Both the position numbers and the translations under genes were made by a program. Source: Gigaspora margarita (lineage: Eukaryota > Glomeromycota > Glomeromycetes > Diversisporales > Gigasporaceae). Taken from it: a stretch of 64,000 nt of DNA. Each line of letters begins with the position of its first letter. The stretch's first letter is position 1. Positions 10,516 through 21,688 of the stretch are shown here, piece after piece. The notes beneath the pieces are model-generated. The model had not been told where the DNA came from. It was given only the letters and a program-made list of their open reading frames with translations, and did no database searches. The stretch spans positions 276,373-340,372 of the forward strand of contig WTPW01000352.1 in assembly GCA_009809945.1 (NCBI GenBank). Reading direction: 5' to 3'.

Positions 10516-12412
10516 CCTTTGACAAACACTACAAAATATTTTAAGTAGCTATATATTAATATATAATGCAAAATCATTTTATATCTATTAAAATTAAACA
10601 TTATATATCAATTAACTTGTTATCAATCAATATATAACTATAATTAATAAATATTGTAATTAAAATATAAATCATTATATATCTGCTAATCGATTATTAT
10701 CATATACATTAGTAGTTTCAAAATGTTTCAAAATATTTTAAATATTTTAAAATATTTTAGAACTAGGAAACCAAGCTGGATTAGTAGATCTGTAACCTGG
10801 TTTATACCAAGCATGCATTGGACTATATTTTTGAAATGCTTCAAAATTTTGTATAATGTATTAAAATTAATCTAAAACTTAGTATTACATAATCAGATTA
10901 GATCTTTTGTTTATAAATTAGATCTTCTACATTGTTTTTTTTCATTTTGTTTTTTTATTTTTATTTTGTTTTTTTTGTTTTTGTTTTGTTTTTTTGGTCT
11001 CATTTTGTTTTTTTTTGTTTATTTTTTAATTTTTTTTTTAGTTTATTTGGTACTTTAAAGAATACAAGCCCTTGCAAGAAAACCAACAACATTCTGGCAC
11101 TTTGCAAGTACACCAATATAACTTCACAAGCCAACTCAAACTTTTAACACTTTGCAAGAACCCTTCTAAATTTTCAAACCCACTTTTTTAGGGAAATAAT
11201 TTAGTTAGGCACAAATTTTCGCAAGCTTCTGCTTATTTATTTTCTTGTTTGATACTTTTTGTTTTTGTTTTTTTGTTTTTTTTTTAATTTTTTTATTAAT
11301 TTATTTTATTCTGGTACTTTGCGAGAACACCCTTCTTTAGAGAAATAGTCTAGTTAAGCACAAGTTTTTGCAAGTTTTACAAGTTAATCTGTGCTTTACA
11401 AAACACAACTAGGTTTTGACAATTTCTGAATTTGAACTCTTACTTCAGGAAAATAGAGATTTGGGGTTTCATTTATTTTTTATTAAGTTTGCTTACATAT
11501 TTTGGTTTTTAGTTTTTTTTTTAACATATTTTTTTAATTTTATTTTATTTTATTTATTGCTAACTTTCTTTAGAACTTTGCAAGAAACAACCTACCTTTT
11601 CTGGCACTTTACAAGAACAACAACTCTAACTTCTTCACCACTTTGCAAAAACATACTAGATTCTCTGATGATTTGCAAAAACTCATACATTTCTTAGAAA
11701 TAGTTTTTTTTTTACTTCTCTAATATTTTTAGGAAGTAGCAAATATGAGTGAAGAGAAATAATAGCTAATTGCAGGTGAGAAAAATAAGTGTATAGAGCT
11801 AGTATTATGCGATAAAGTATAAAAGTAGTTTAAAATATTACTATTTTTTTGTTTTCATTTTTTTTTTGTTATTTTTTTCTTCTCTACTATTTTTAGAAAG
11901 TAGTGAATATAAGCAAACATAATAGTTAAAACAAAGAAGAGAAATAATAGCTAACTGCAGAATGAGAAAAATAAGTATTTAAAGCTAGCATTATGCAATA
12001 AAGTATAAAAGTAGTTTAAAATATTACTATTTTTCATTTTTGTTTTTTTTGGGTTCAGTTTTTTTTGGTTTTATTTTTTTTTGTTGTAAAAAATATATAA
12101 TAATATATAATAAAATATATTTAATTTTAAATTTAATGTATAATAATAATAATAAATAAAAAATATATATAATTTACATTAAATTGCAAACCCTTTCTAA
12201 AACTTGCAAAAATCTATAAAACATTTAAAAATAAATATACAGTATAATAGTATTGATTAGAATTATTATTTGTGATTTTTAATCTGATATCTATTGATTA
12301 TTATCAATTATATACTATCAATTACTATTCTAATCAATAGTCCTTGTCAGAGGGATTTTAATCAATTACTATTCAATAACTAATAAAAATCGATAGTAAT
12401 TTTATACAAATT
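10515..12412. mobile_element. ~1.9 kb insertion specific to copy A (T-rich/minisatellite element)
   Basis: Copy B lacks this block, so it inserted in A or was lost cleanly from B. From the left it holds ATATCAATTAAC/ATCGATTATTATC-rich sequence, oligo-T stretches, and a degenerate array of CTTTGCAAGAAC units (11050-11700). Two GTAGTTTAAAATATTACTAT repeats at about 11825 and 12010 follow, then a TATCAATTACTAT-rich right flank. The ends are only weakly inverted (CAAAAT). The layout matches the element at 42019-44233. ORFs of up to 93 codons here are low-complexity. Confidence 0.6.
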
Positions 12413-13241
12413 TTGGTAATAAAACCTCTAACAATTGATGAAACATTGCCAACTAATTCAGCTAGTAATTAAGCAACAAGTTTCTATATAATGATCTTTG
12501 GATACACTAAACTTTAAATTGTTTCAAAATATATTATTTTATTATTCAGTTTCATTAGCTTATTGCTTTTTTCTTTTTTTCTTCTTTTATATGCGTTCAA
12601 ATTTATATTGAGTTGATCCAAACTAGTTATAATTTGTGCCTTTTAATGAGCATGTATTTATTTGTTTTGAATCCAGATTAGCCTAACATTGATTTCAAAC
12701 ATGTATAAAAAAAGAAAGAGAAGTAAACATACTTGAAACCAATATTTAAATTGATCTTGGTGCACTAATTAAAAATAATGGGAATGAAATTTTATATATA
12801 ATGAGCACTAATCTATTCTTGTAGTCTCCAACACTAATACTCTAACCCTAAACTTCTATTCTTACACACTTTGTTTATTTAAATCAACTAATTGAAGTTG
12901 TAAAATTTTGTTTATATGGATTATTTTGAAGAAGGCAAAAACAAAAAAATGCAAGAACATAAAAATGGTAGTCTAAACCTATCTTGGGCCATTAATAAAA
13001 ATGTCAGGAAGCTATATATTAGTTCTAACTTTACCCTGATCTTAATGCTAAACAGGTTCTGCCACAAATTTTAACTAAAATTTCAAAAAATCACATGGGT
13101 ACATAACTTTAGCTATTTCCTATTTTTTGATTTTTATCCACAATTAAGTAAAATCACAATAATATAATGGATATCTTAATATGTATATACTGTTATGCAA
13201 CCTATAGTAATTTTTTATCACTGTTATTAATTGTATATTAT
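12413..13241. other. Gene-free unique part of the duplicated block
   Basis: Aligns with 35485-36285 of copy B without interruption. No ORF survives in both copies and no RNA gene was seen. Probably internal sequence of the hAT element or of an older insertion. Confidence 0.4.
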
Positions 13242-14224
13242 CAGTCAAGGGACATGTCCAACTGAGTGCAATTATTTATAGATCATATGAGTTGACTCAC
13301 CCAATTTTATATGTAAATTTATGCAAAAAATTATTTAAATTGAATTTATTTAAAAGTATACATATAAAAGTCTCTTTAAATTTTAAATGTATATTCTTTG
13401 GCATTTAATACTCTTTTGTTTAAAGTTTTAATTCTTAATTTTAAGCAGGGGGCTAAAAATCTTCAACTAAAGTTGACCAATTCTTTACTATGTTTTTTTA
13501 AGTCAAATGAGTGACTCACTCTATATAATAATATGATTGGTCAAAATAATCTTTTAAAAATATGAAAGATGCTATTAAGTAAAGGCTTCTTTTGCTCTAA
13601 TTAAAAGTTAAAGGGAGGTTCTTTTGTAGTTAAATTATCAAAATTGGCTTGGTAGATCCCAAGATACTTGGGATCAAAGAAGAGGACATTAGGTTTTGCA
13701 AATTTACTATTACACAGAGTATTGTATTTTGTGTAATAGTGAATTTGCAGATCCTTATATTCTCTTTTTTGATCCCAAGTATTTTGGGATCTACTAAGCC
13801 AATTTTGATGATTTAACTACCATTAGAATCAGAAGAACTTCCTCTTTAACTTTCAATTAGAGCAAAAGAAGCCTTTACTTAATAGCATCCTTTATATTTT
13901 CAAAAGATTATTTTGACCAATCATATTATTATATAGGGTGAGTTACTCATTTGACATAAAGAACATAGTAAAGAATTGGTCAACTTTAGTGGTGATTTTT
14001 AGCCCCCTGCTTAAAATTAAGAACTAAAACTCTAAACAAAAGAGTATTAAATACCAAAGAATATATATTTAAAATTTAAAGAGACTTATATATGTATACT
14101 TTTAAATAAATTCAATTTAAATGATTTTTTTTGCATAAATTACATATAAAATTGGGTGAGTCAACTCATTTGATCTATAAGTAATGCATTCTAAGCCATT
14201 ACATATGGACATGTCCCTTGACTG
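13242..14224. mobile_element. 983 bp near-perfect foldback transposon
   Basis: Ends CAGTCAAGGGACATGTCCA are exact inverse copies. The two arms of about 470 bp mirror each other with few mismatches to a centre near 13733. TTAT flanks both ends, and copy B has the empty site with one TTAT. The arms contain no ORF but carry AACTACCATTAGAATCAGAA, a variant of the recurrent GTTGTAGAGCTC-linked motif. It inserted in copy A after the duplication. Confidence 0.93.
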
Positions 14225-14718
14225 TTATCTTCTGTTCTGTTATAGCTAATTTGAAAATTAGTGGAACACTTGAAAAATTTTTTTGTTTTTGAACAATTTC
14301 ATTTTTATTTTATTATCTAATTTCTTATAGTCTTTGGAACTTTGGTCTGACTATATGATTTCCAAAGAGCTAGATAATTTATAAGTTGAAACCAAAAGGT
14401 TTCAAAAATGAGAAAATTTTCAAATATCTCACTAATTTTCAAATTAGCTATAAACTATTTTTTTTTTAGCTCTATCATTATTATTATTAAAACACTTTTT
14501 AATTTTACAAACATGGTAATTAACTCTATCTTGTATAAATATAGCTTATCAGGTTTCATTAAAGGTTTGTCAATTTATTATAAATTTTGTTAATTCATCA
14601 TAGGTTTCGTAGATTTCATTAATTTGTTATAGGTTTCATCAATTGCCAGAATATTATTAATCATCAATTCATCAATTAGAAATTTTCTAATGAATGGTTT
14701 CATCATTTATCAATAATT

Positions 14719-14902
14719 GTCCGGAGCATAGCGGAGGACTTACTAGGGGAGCAATAGACCAAAATTTGTGTGTGTCGGGTTCTGCTCACGTGATATTGAG
14801 CCAATCAGCATTTCAAAACAAATAAACAGATCAATATGGATCAGCCCGATATTGCAGATGATTCCGTAAAAAAATTAAATAGTCCTGATTTATGCTCTGG
14901 AC
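14719..14902. mobile_element. Short MITE with GTCCGGAGCATA ends
   Basis: Left GTCCGGAGCATAGCGGAGGA and right end (inverse GTCCAGAGCATAAATCAGGA) match at most positions. The interior is relatively GC-rich. Copy B lacks it. A fragment of the same end (TGTCCGAAGCATAACGAAGA) lies at 55372-55392. Confidence 0.65.
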
Positions 14903-15089
14903 TTTAACGTTTACGTTTTCCTAGTAAATATTTTGTTATTTGTCAAGCATCATTAAACCAAACTTGAGATTTATAAATCTGAACTAAACTTGAACTTAAA
15001 AATTAGTTCAGTTCAAGTTTAGTTCAAAGTTTATAAACATTGTTTAGGTTCAATATTTGAATTATTTATTATAAGATTAATATGTGTTT

Positions 15090-15506
15090 TTGAAAATAAG
15101 CTACCTTTTTTGGATAACTTTGGACAAAAAAAAATATGAAGCAGCTTAAAATCGATTTTGGTTAATTGCCAATAGTTGTTATATAGTTAAGTCTAAATTC
15201 TACTATATAAATTGGTTATTGGCACTTAAGTGGACTTATTTGGAAGACTAAACTACACTTATTCTAAAAGTTTCATCAAAATAGGAGTACTTTTTATTAT
15301 TTGACTTTTAATTTTTACTTTCAACAAATATATTTTGTTAATAAAATTTTAATCTCTTTATAGAAAGTAAAAATTAAAATTCAAATAATAAAAAGTTCTT
15401 TAATTTAGTTGTAAATTTGAAAGTATATGTATTTTGTTCTCCTGAATAAGTTTATTTAAACAACTTTAATCGATTTGCTTAGTAAAATTTGGACTTTACT
15501 ATGTAA
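15090..15506. mobile_element. Truncated AATAAGCTACC foldback
   Basis: Same family as the units at 1850-2930, with CTTAAGTGGACTTATT and mirrored GAATAAGTTTATTTAA motifs. In copy B the element is complete to about 38290. In copy A it stops at ATGTA near 15506, where a large deletion joins it to sequence that in B starts near 40024. Confidence 0.6.
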
Positions 15507-15750
15507 TATTTGTATAATCTGAAAATGAAAAAATATTAAAATTTTCAAATCTTTGCGATAGTACAAAATTTTATTTAAGAAATTACCTTTTGTGTTCTTA
15601 TTAAAAAACTCCTTGCAAATTTTACTATGTAATAACCCTGCTCTATCCCTATCTTAACACTAATCATGACTCTAATGGCAATTAACTTCAATGTTTGTTT
15701 TAATTTTGTAATACAACCTGCAATCTGGCGATATTACTACTAGCAACAAC
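15507..15750. mobile_element. Remnant of a TTAGGG-core MITE
   Basis: Contains TTTGCGATAGTACAAAATTT, ATTACCTTTTGTGTTCT, GCAAATTTTACTATGTAATA and then ACCCTGCTC/TATCCC hexamers in the usual order. The left terminus is missing in copy A. Copy B retains it at about 39965-40270, with a TTACTAGTGGTGATATTCAC end and the approximate inverse ATATTATTGCTAGTAA. Confidence 0.5.
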
Positions 15751-17454
15751 TAAATTATTTCTTATATTTATATTAATTAAAATAGTCATTACAAAAAGAA
15801 ATTATTAAAAAATTAAAGAATCAATTTGGTGTGTTTAATAGACAGATTAATTATGAAATGACTATTAATACAAGTTTAATAGAACAAGCTACAAAAAAAA
15901 TAGTTATGAAAAGTTTTTTTTTATCAATTTAAAATAATAATTTAATGGGTATCTATAAGTGCTTTGTACTAAATTTAGTACAAATTAAAAAAATCATATT
16001 TTAACAATCAATAATAATTTTTATTTTAAACTTTGCTAAAATATTCTTTAATACCAATATTTTTTCTATATAAAATTTTAGCAAAAGTTATTTATAAAAA
16101 GTTGGTATAAATTAGCTACAAATTGCAAAACTTGCTGTACTAAATTTAGTACATCATTTAAAAAATATTTAAAAATATTAATTTATTGGACAATAATAAA
16201 AATAACAAAATTTAGATTGTTTTTAATCTATATTTGATTTTAAAATTATAAAAAAAAATTATTAAAATAAAATTAATAGATTTAATATAAGGTGGTACAA
16301 ATCCAAAAATGGTTAAATTTACTTATAAAATTTATAGTAATTAATAGTAAACTAATAGTAAACTTATAGTAAATATAATTTAAAAGCTTAAAAATAAATT
16401 AATATTAAAACATTTTATTAAGCTAATATATATTAAATTTTTAACAAGTTATAAACTAGCTTTTCTGATTATAGTAAAAATAATTTATTAAATTTTATTA
16501 AAAATTTTATAAAATATATCAATTTTAGTTTTTATTATAGAAAAAATGTGCTTGTCACTGGCGGTGACAGTATTAGGGTTAGGGTTAGATTTAGAGTTAG
16601 AAGTGAGGTTTATTATATAATAAAACACCTCAAGAAGCATTTTTAGCTAGAAAAAAATATTGGTTTCATAGGCACAATTTGAAGTTATTGCAATTTGTAA
16701 TTTTTTGAATTTTTTGTCATACCTAATCTAGCAATTTGATTTGCTCAGAACTGTAACTTCAGTTACAAATAGATTCGCCTTTATTATATATTTTTATAAT
16801 ATAAATAATATATATTTATATGCATATATATATAAACTAAATATAAAAATATTTGTATTTTAGTGAGTTTTTAGTCAAATTTAATGATTTTATTATTATT
16901 AGAATCAGAAAAGTTAGCTCTACAAATTTTAATTAAAAATTTAAAGCTATTATTTTAATAAAATATTTTTATAATTATAAATTAATTTAAAACTTTAAAA
17001 ATTAATTAAATTTTTTAATAAAACTTTTTAGTTTAAAATTTTAATTTTATTATAAATTATTATAAAATATTAAAAATTTTTTATAAAAAAATTATTAAAA
17101 ATATTTTTATTAAAATTTTATATTAACATTTTTAAATTTTATTATAAATAAAAATTTGTATTAGAGTTTAATAATTTTCAATAATTTTTTATTTTTAAAT
17201 TCATTTCTGAGTTAATAAATATCAATTTATCAAAAAGATATACCCCTAAAATGACAAGTAGATTAAATAGATATATATTTATTTATTATAAAAATTTGAT
17301 ATAAGGTTAATAATAAATTTTTTCTAAATTTCAGTTTTTTAACTATACTAATTAAGCTTTTTGTACTAAATTTAGTACAGCTTATGGATGCTCATTAATA
17401 ATTAAAATAAAATTAATAGGTACCTTTTAATTTCCAAAATGGATCTGATAGAGA
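15751..17454. other. Very AT-rich non-coding part of the hAT relic
   Basis: Aligns with 40300-46580 of copy B once insertions are removed. Contains the short palindrome GTACTAAATTTAGTAC several times (15967, 16139, 17365 areas) and AGTAAACTAATAGTAAAC repeats. Nothing codes. It may be intron or spacer of the hAT element. Confidence 0.4.
16539..16779. mobile_element. hAT-like MITE, TTAGGG-core group
   Basis: Perfect 8-bp duplications TTTATTAT at 16531-16538 and 16780-16787. Copy B has the empty site. The interior has ATTAGGGTTAGGGTTAG and GGTTTCATAGGCACAATTT. Left end hairpin TGTCACTGGCGGTGACA corresponds loosely to TGTAACTTCAGTTACA at the right. Confidence 0.88.
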
Positions 17455-17690
17455 AAAATAACCCACTAGATTGGTAGAATAAGCAAAAATAAATTTTCTA
17501 GTTCTTTCTATTCTAGCAAGAAAGTATCTTGCAATCACTGCTTCTTCTGTTTCTTCTGAACAGTTGTTTTCAGATGCATAAAATTATATTGCTTTGAAAA
17601 AAATCAATTAGATCTGTATCTTTATGGACAAATAGTTGTTCTTAAAACAAAATCTATTATATTTAGAAAATTTTCTTCCATTAAATAAAT
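17455..17690 (+). pseudogene. hAT transposase dimerisation domain (copy A)
   Basis: NNPLDW followed two codons later by an in-frame break, then LSILARKYLAITASSVSSEQ and LFSDA in a neighbouring frame. This is the hallmark C-terminal hAT dimerisation block (PLDWW...ARxYLAIxASSxxSExLFSxAG). A TAG stands where the second Trp (TGG) is expected. Copy B has it at 46580-46835. Confidence 0.85.
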
Positions 17691-17741
17691 AAGAAATTCA
17701 TTAGACTATAAATAGGTTAAAAAATTTTTATATTTATTAAA

Positions 17742-18069
17742 GAAAATTACTTCGATTCACAGGCTGTGAAATTCACACTCTGTTTTAAAAAATTTCAAAA
17801 AAGTTTTCTATTTAAGTTAGAGTTAGGGTTAGGGCTGTAATAAATAGCAAACTTTATAGTAAAATTTAGCAAGGAATTTTTTTTTTTGTATAAAAAAAAG
17901 TAGTTACATAGACAAAATTTTAAGTTAGAAGTGATTTTTTGATTTTTTTGTAAAAAATACTTTGTTTTTGTTATACAAAGAAAATTTGCAGATCATGCCA
18001 ATTCTGCAATTTTGATTGGTCAGATGCAGGGTTGTGAATTTCACAGCCTGTTAAAATTAGCAATACTCA
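17742..18069. mobile_element. MITE with ACAGGCTGTGAAATTCACA ends
   Basis: The 19-bp repeat ACAGGCTGTGAAATTCACA is exact at both ends and is itself a hairpin. TTATTAAA occurs on both outer flanks (17734-17741, 18070-18077), an 8-bp duplication. Inside are GAGTTAGGGTTAGGGCTG and the GCAAGGAATTTTTTTT / ATAGACAAAATTTTAAG core. Absent from copy B. Confidence 0.85.
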
Positions 18070-18270
18070 TTATTAAAATATAAAACATTTATATTTATTA
18101 AAATATAAAACATTATATATTACTAAAATATAAAACATTATATATTTACAAATATGAAATATTATATATTACTAAAATATAAAACATTATATATTTACTA
18201 AATATAAAATATTATATATATATCTTTTTTTATATATAACAATTTTATATTAAACATTATATATTATATA

Positions 18271-18441
18271 CAGTATAACCCTGCAATAGACACATGATAA
18301 AATTACACATTCTATGTGCCTATTTCGAGATTGTGACTAAAGTGAGCAAAAATTTATATAGTATATATAGTTATATAAAAGAATTAATGTGACTATAGTG
18401 TGATTGTGACAAATTCAAATGTGACTATTGCGGTTATACTG
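18271..18441. mobile_element. TA-target MITE with CAGTATAACC ends
   Basis: Left CAGTATAACCCTGCAATAGA and right inverse CAGTATAACCGCAATAGTCA, with TA on each side. Length 171 bp. The homologous element in copy B (from 48374 to 49940) is split by a later pogo-like insertion. Confidence 0.88.
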
Positions 18442-18579
18442 TATATATTTTATATAATAAATCAAATAGATCAAAATTAAGAATATTTTATAAACAAGAC
18501 ATTTGGATTTTATGTAAAAAACCAATAGGTAACTATGACCACAGTTTTCTTTATTGGATAAAAAAAATATTATTTAGTA

Positions 18580-19195
18580 ACCAAGTAGGGGAAGAATATA
18601 TGTCAGTTAACCTAGTAATGATCACAGATGATCATGGATTATCACCCTCTATATAAGCACAATATAATTTTGATTGGCAAAATAATGTAAACAAATATCA
18701 GATGACAAGGATCAGGGCCACAGAAAATTTGAATATTGGGTACTTTCAAGAACAATAAACATAGTGATATCCTCATGATCATCACTTCAATGATTAAAAA
18801 ATGGTCTAAGTTAGAGTTAGTGTTAGGTTATATAATAATATAGTTAAGCCCAATTTTGTTAATGCTAGCAAACAAATGATGTAATTGCATGATTTCACGT
18901 GATATAATAATTACTGGGTTCACTATTCTTAAAGTGTCACTAGATATCAAATCACACTATGTACAACAAAGAACTTGTATGAATATATACGTATTATACT
19001 GTACAAATGATTTTAGATCTGAGATTATATGATCTGAAATTTAGATGTGCTTATAGTTATACAGATACGTAATTGATATCATCTGATGTTTGTTTGTATT
19101 TTTTGACCAATAAACTTACTATATGATTATATAGAGGGTGGAAATTCGTGATAATCGCCGGATTAACTGTTGTAAAAGTGTTAACCAAATAGGTT
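18580..19195. mobile_element. Older foldback MITE upstream of gene copy A
   Basis: Arms at about 18590-18700 and 19078-19190 are inverse copies (ATTATCACCCTCTATATAA against TTATATAGAGGGTGGAAATT). The outer ends contain GTTAACC / GGTTAA. Copy B keeps only the left arm and loop (54890-55368), so the element predates the duplication. Confidence 0.65.
18764..18931. mobile_element. ~170 bp MITE nested in the foldback loop
   Basis: Left GTGATATCCTCATGATCATC and right ATTTCACGTGATATAATAAT are loose inverses. Between them are TAAGTTAGAGTTAGTGTTAGG hexamer remnants. A relative is nested in the foldback at 39144-39831 (about 39383-39550). Confidence 0.5.
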
Positions 19196-19359
19196 TAGTA
19201 TAAAATTCTTGAACATATCTCCTGACTATAAGTCTGCATTGCTACCAGTTTTCAAAACATAAGTTCGTAATTCAATTATTGCTCTTAAAACGCATACATA
19301 TTACTGGTAAATCATTGAACTCACATGGATATTTAAATTATTTAACTTATGATACAGGC

Positions 19360-20195
19360 TAGCATACATTTACTTGCGCGGGAAACACAAATTACGTGAA
19401 ATCGAAGGCTCTAATCTCATATGCTAGTAGCGAAAATATCAACAAATAAATATTTACTATCGCTATTGGTAAATAAGTAAATCGGATTATACCTGATTAG
19501 TAGGCCTACCGAATAATTGATTGTGGGGTGTGAAGGGCGTCGGGCCATATCTGTTTTTTTTATTCTTTCTATATTATTAATATTACCGATATGTTTTTTC
19601 ATTCCCTAATACGATAAGAGAGAAGTGAATAACTCAGTAAAGCGTAAAGCGTTAAGCCCTTCGAAATCAGAGTAGAAGCGTTAAAGCACTTATCTCTAAG
19701 TTTTGCCCATAATAAATCGTTCCGTTTTACTTTTCTTGTATCGTAAAAACCTTATTCTAATAACTTCGTCGAGTTATAACCTTTGAAATAAGTGTATAAG
19801 TGATAAGCTCTACAACAATACTTTCGAAACTCAAAAAATAAGTGACGACAACGGATGCGAATAATTTAAAAATTTAAAGATAAGCGATATGTACCTTTAT
19901 CAAAAAATAAGCGACGGAACGGATGCGAATAATGAATAATTTAAAATAAGCGACAATCTATTAGCAGAATTTAAATTTAAAAATAAAAGGTATGTGAAAC
20001 ATGCGAGATCGATTAGTCGAATTTAATAATAAAATGTGACGATCGATTAGCCAAATTTTATGTTTCGAACAAATCAACTAATCCATTAATCGATCGGTCA
20101 GCCAATCGATTGGTCAACTAAACAATCGATTAATCGATTAAAATCGATAATTGAATAAAATAATTTATCAACTAATCGATTGAAAGAATTTTGAC
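19360..20195. other. CpG-richer upstream block with repeats
   Basis: CpG dinucleotides are much more frequent than in the transposon-rich DNA. Two units of AATAAGYGACG..ACGGATGCGAATAAT lie near 19838 and 19905. From 20020 there are many ATCGATT/AATCGATTAATCGATT palindromic words. The minus strand has a 61-codon ORF (19417-19602) that is also open at 55470-55655. A promoter or replication function is possible but not shown. Confidence 0.45.
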
Positions 20196-20259
20196 AATTT
20201 GTAACACTAGTGCCAATTTCAATACAAAGCAAAAAGCCTTAAGGCTGGTTTATTTGTAA

Positions 20260-20442
20260 TCAACAAAAGTTTTCTTTGTACGTTTCTTTATAAGCCACAA
20301 TACTAACTGTGTTATGCCTAATAGCAACAGTACACATATTATATCGTTGAAAAATGATTTTATTAACCAATGTATTTCTCATTGTTTTATGATTTATTAG
20401 AACTTCGAAGCCTTTATCTTTCCATGGAACTTTTGCAAATTG
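20260..20442 (-). CDS. Exon-like minus-strand ORF of unknown function
   Basis: On the minus strand an open stretch of 60 codons begins right after a CCTAG acceptor-like site and ends at TGA. It starts QFAKVPWKDKGFEVLINHKT. Codon content looks more protein-like than in surrounding ORFs. The equivalent stretch in copy B (about 56345-56527) keeps the first 20 or so residues and is then shifted. It could be the last exon of a gene whose upstream exons I cannot identify, or a relic carried in front of the channel gene. No family was recognised. Confidence 0.3.
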   Translation of the reverse strand, partial: QFAKVPWKDKGFEVLINHKTMRNTLVNKIIFQRYNMCTVAIRHNTVSIVAYKETYKENFC

Positions 20443-20965
20443 CTAGGGGCTTAGTCTTCTGTCAGTGGTATTTTCGTTAGGGGTTTTCCGGTGTTCGCCT
20501 TCTTTGGACTTAAGTTTTGTTTTTCGTTATTTTCATCAAATAGTTTTACTTAGCATCTACCGGTATGGTTTTAAGCTGCTATTTATCGTGGTTTATATAG
20601 TAAAAAATATAATTAGATAACTGCGTATGTGTTCATGCCAAAACCGGGAATAGAAATACAAATAATCTGTTTTGATGATGACAAAGATGCTATTTTAGCG
20701 TTAATATTTACTGATTCTATAGTCGTAATATGTGACATAATCGTTCAAGTTATAATAAATTTTAACTTGGTATTACGTATCATAATATGAGAAGATAAAA
20801 TAAACAAATAAATTTTTTTTGAATTTGTTTATTGAATAAATTTAAAACCTATTTAATAAATTTGATAAGTGAAATTCAAAAGCAGAATTTATTATTATGA
20901 GAAGAATTTCATTAATGAATTGAAATTGAAATTTTGTCTAATAGCGTAAAAAACTAACATTTCTG

Positions 20966-21215
20966 TGGCCCATAAAATTTGGTCTACTTTTTTAGAACTT
21001 GAAATTAAATACTACCATAAATATTTACAAGATACAGCTAATGATTGATGTAACAAAAACTGACGAAAACAAAATACGTGGCTTTGTAAATTTTGTTTAC
21101 TATAATTTCGTCAGGCATATCATGTGATTAACCTGCATTTTTCAACAATCTACAATATACTAATTGTGTTATTATGTTATATACAGCGTGTGAAAATTTG
21201 TCGACATCATTACGA
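20966..21215 (+). pseudogene. Decayed version of the ORF at 57411-57719
   Basis: Aligns with the 57.4 kb ORF (residues such as IKFGLLF, then DVTKTDEN further on). It has small insertions and deletions, including one extra ATTG-like step near 21045 and a loss around 21110. It does not read through. Function unknown. Confidence 0.4.
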
Positions 21216-21688
21216 AATGAAAATATCTTGGACAATTAGGTATTAGCGAAAAAACTTTGCTACCGCAAATACATATAGGTGATCAGAATATTTTTGATTT
21301 GATTAATGCTACATGATTTTAAACGACCACGGTATTATGTCTCAAATAGATTATACACCTTATTTCGTTACTACATATATTGAATATAACTTGCGACGAT
21401 GTGTTACACCCTCAATTTTTACGCAATAGATAATGATTGCAATTCAGGACCTTGTATGGCGCCTGGTTTTTTGTTTTTTTTAAGCCGTGGTGTTGCATTC
21501 AAGACAAGTTATTATATAGTTATTATATTACATAAATATATATTTATTGTTATTGAATAAACATGCATTATTGTTTTGAAAACTGCAAAATTTTTTTCAA
21601 ATATAAATATGCTCAAAATCACAATCATCTGAAAGATTTTATCTCGACTTTTACATCTTTCAAAGGTTATTGTTTGTTCTTATCCAAA

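Noticed and set aside
21563-21688. Upstream in-frame Met start for gene copy A
   Set aside because: The 42 extra residues are not protein-like, and copy B does not keep the frame through this stretch.
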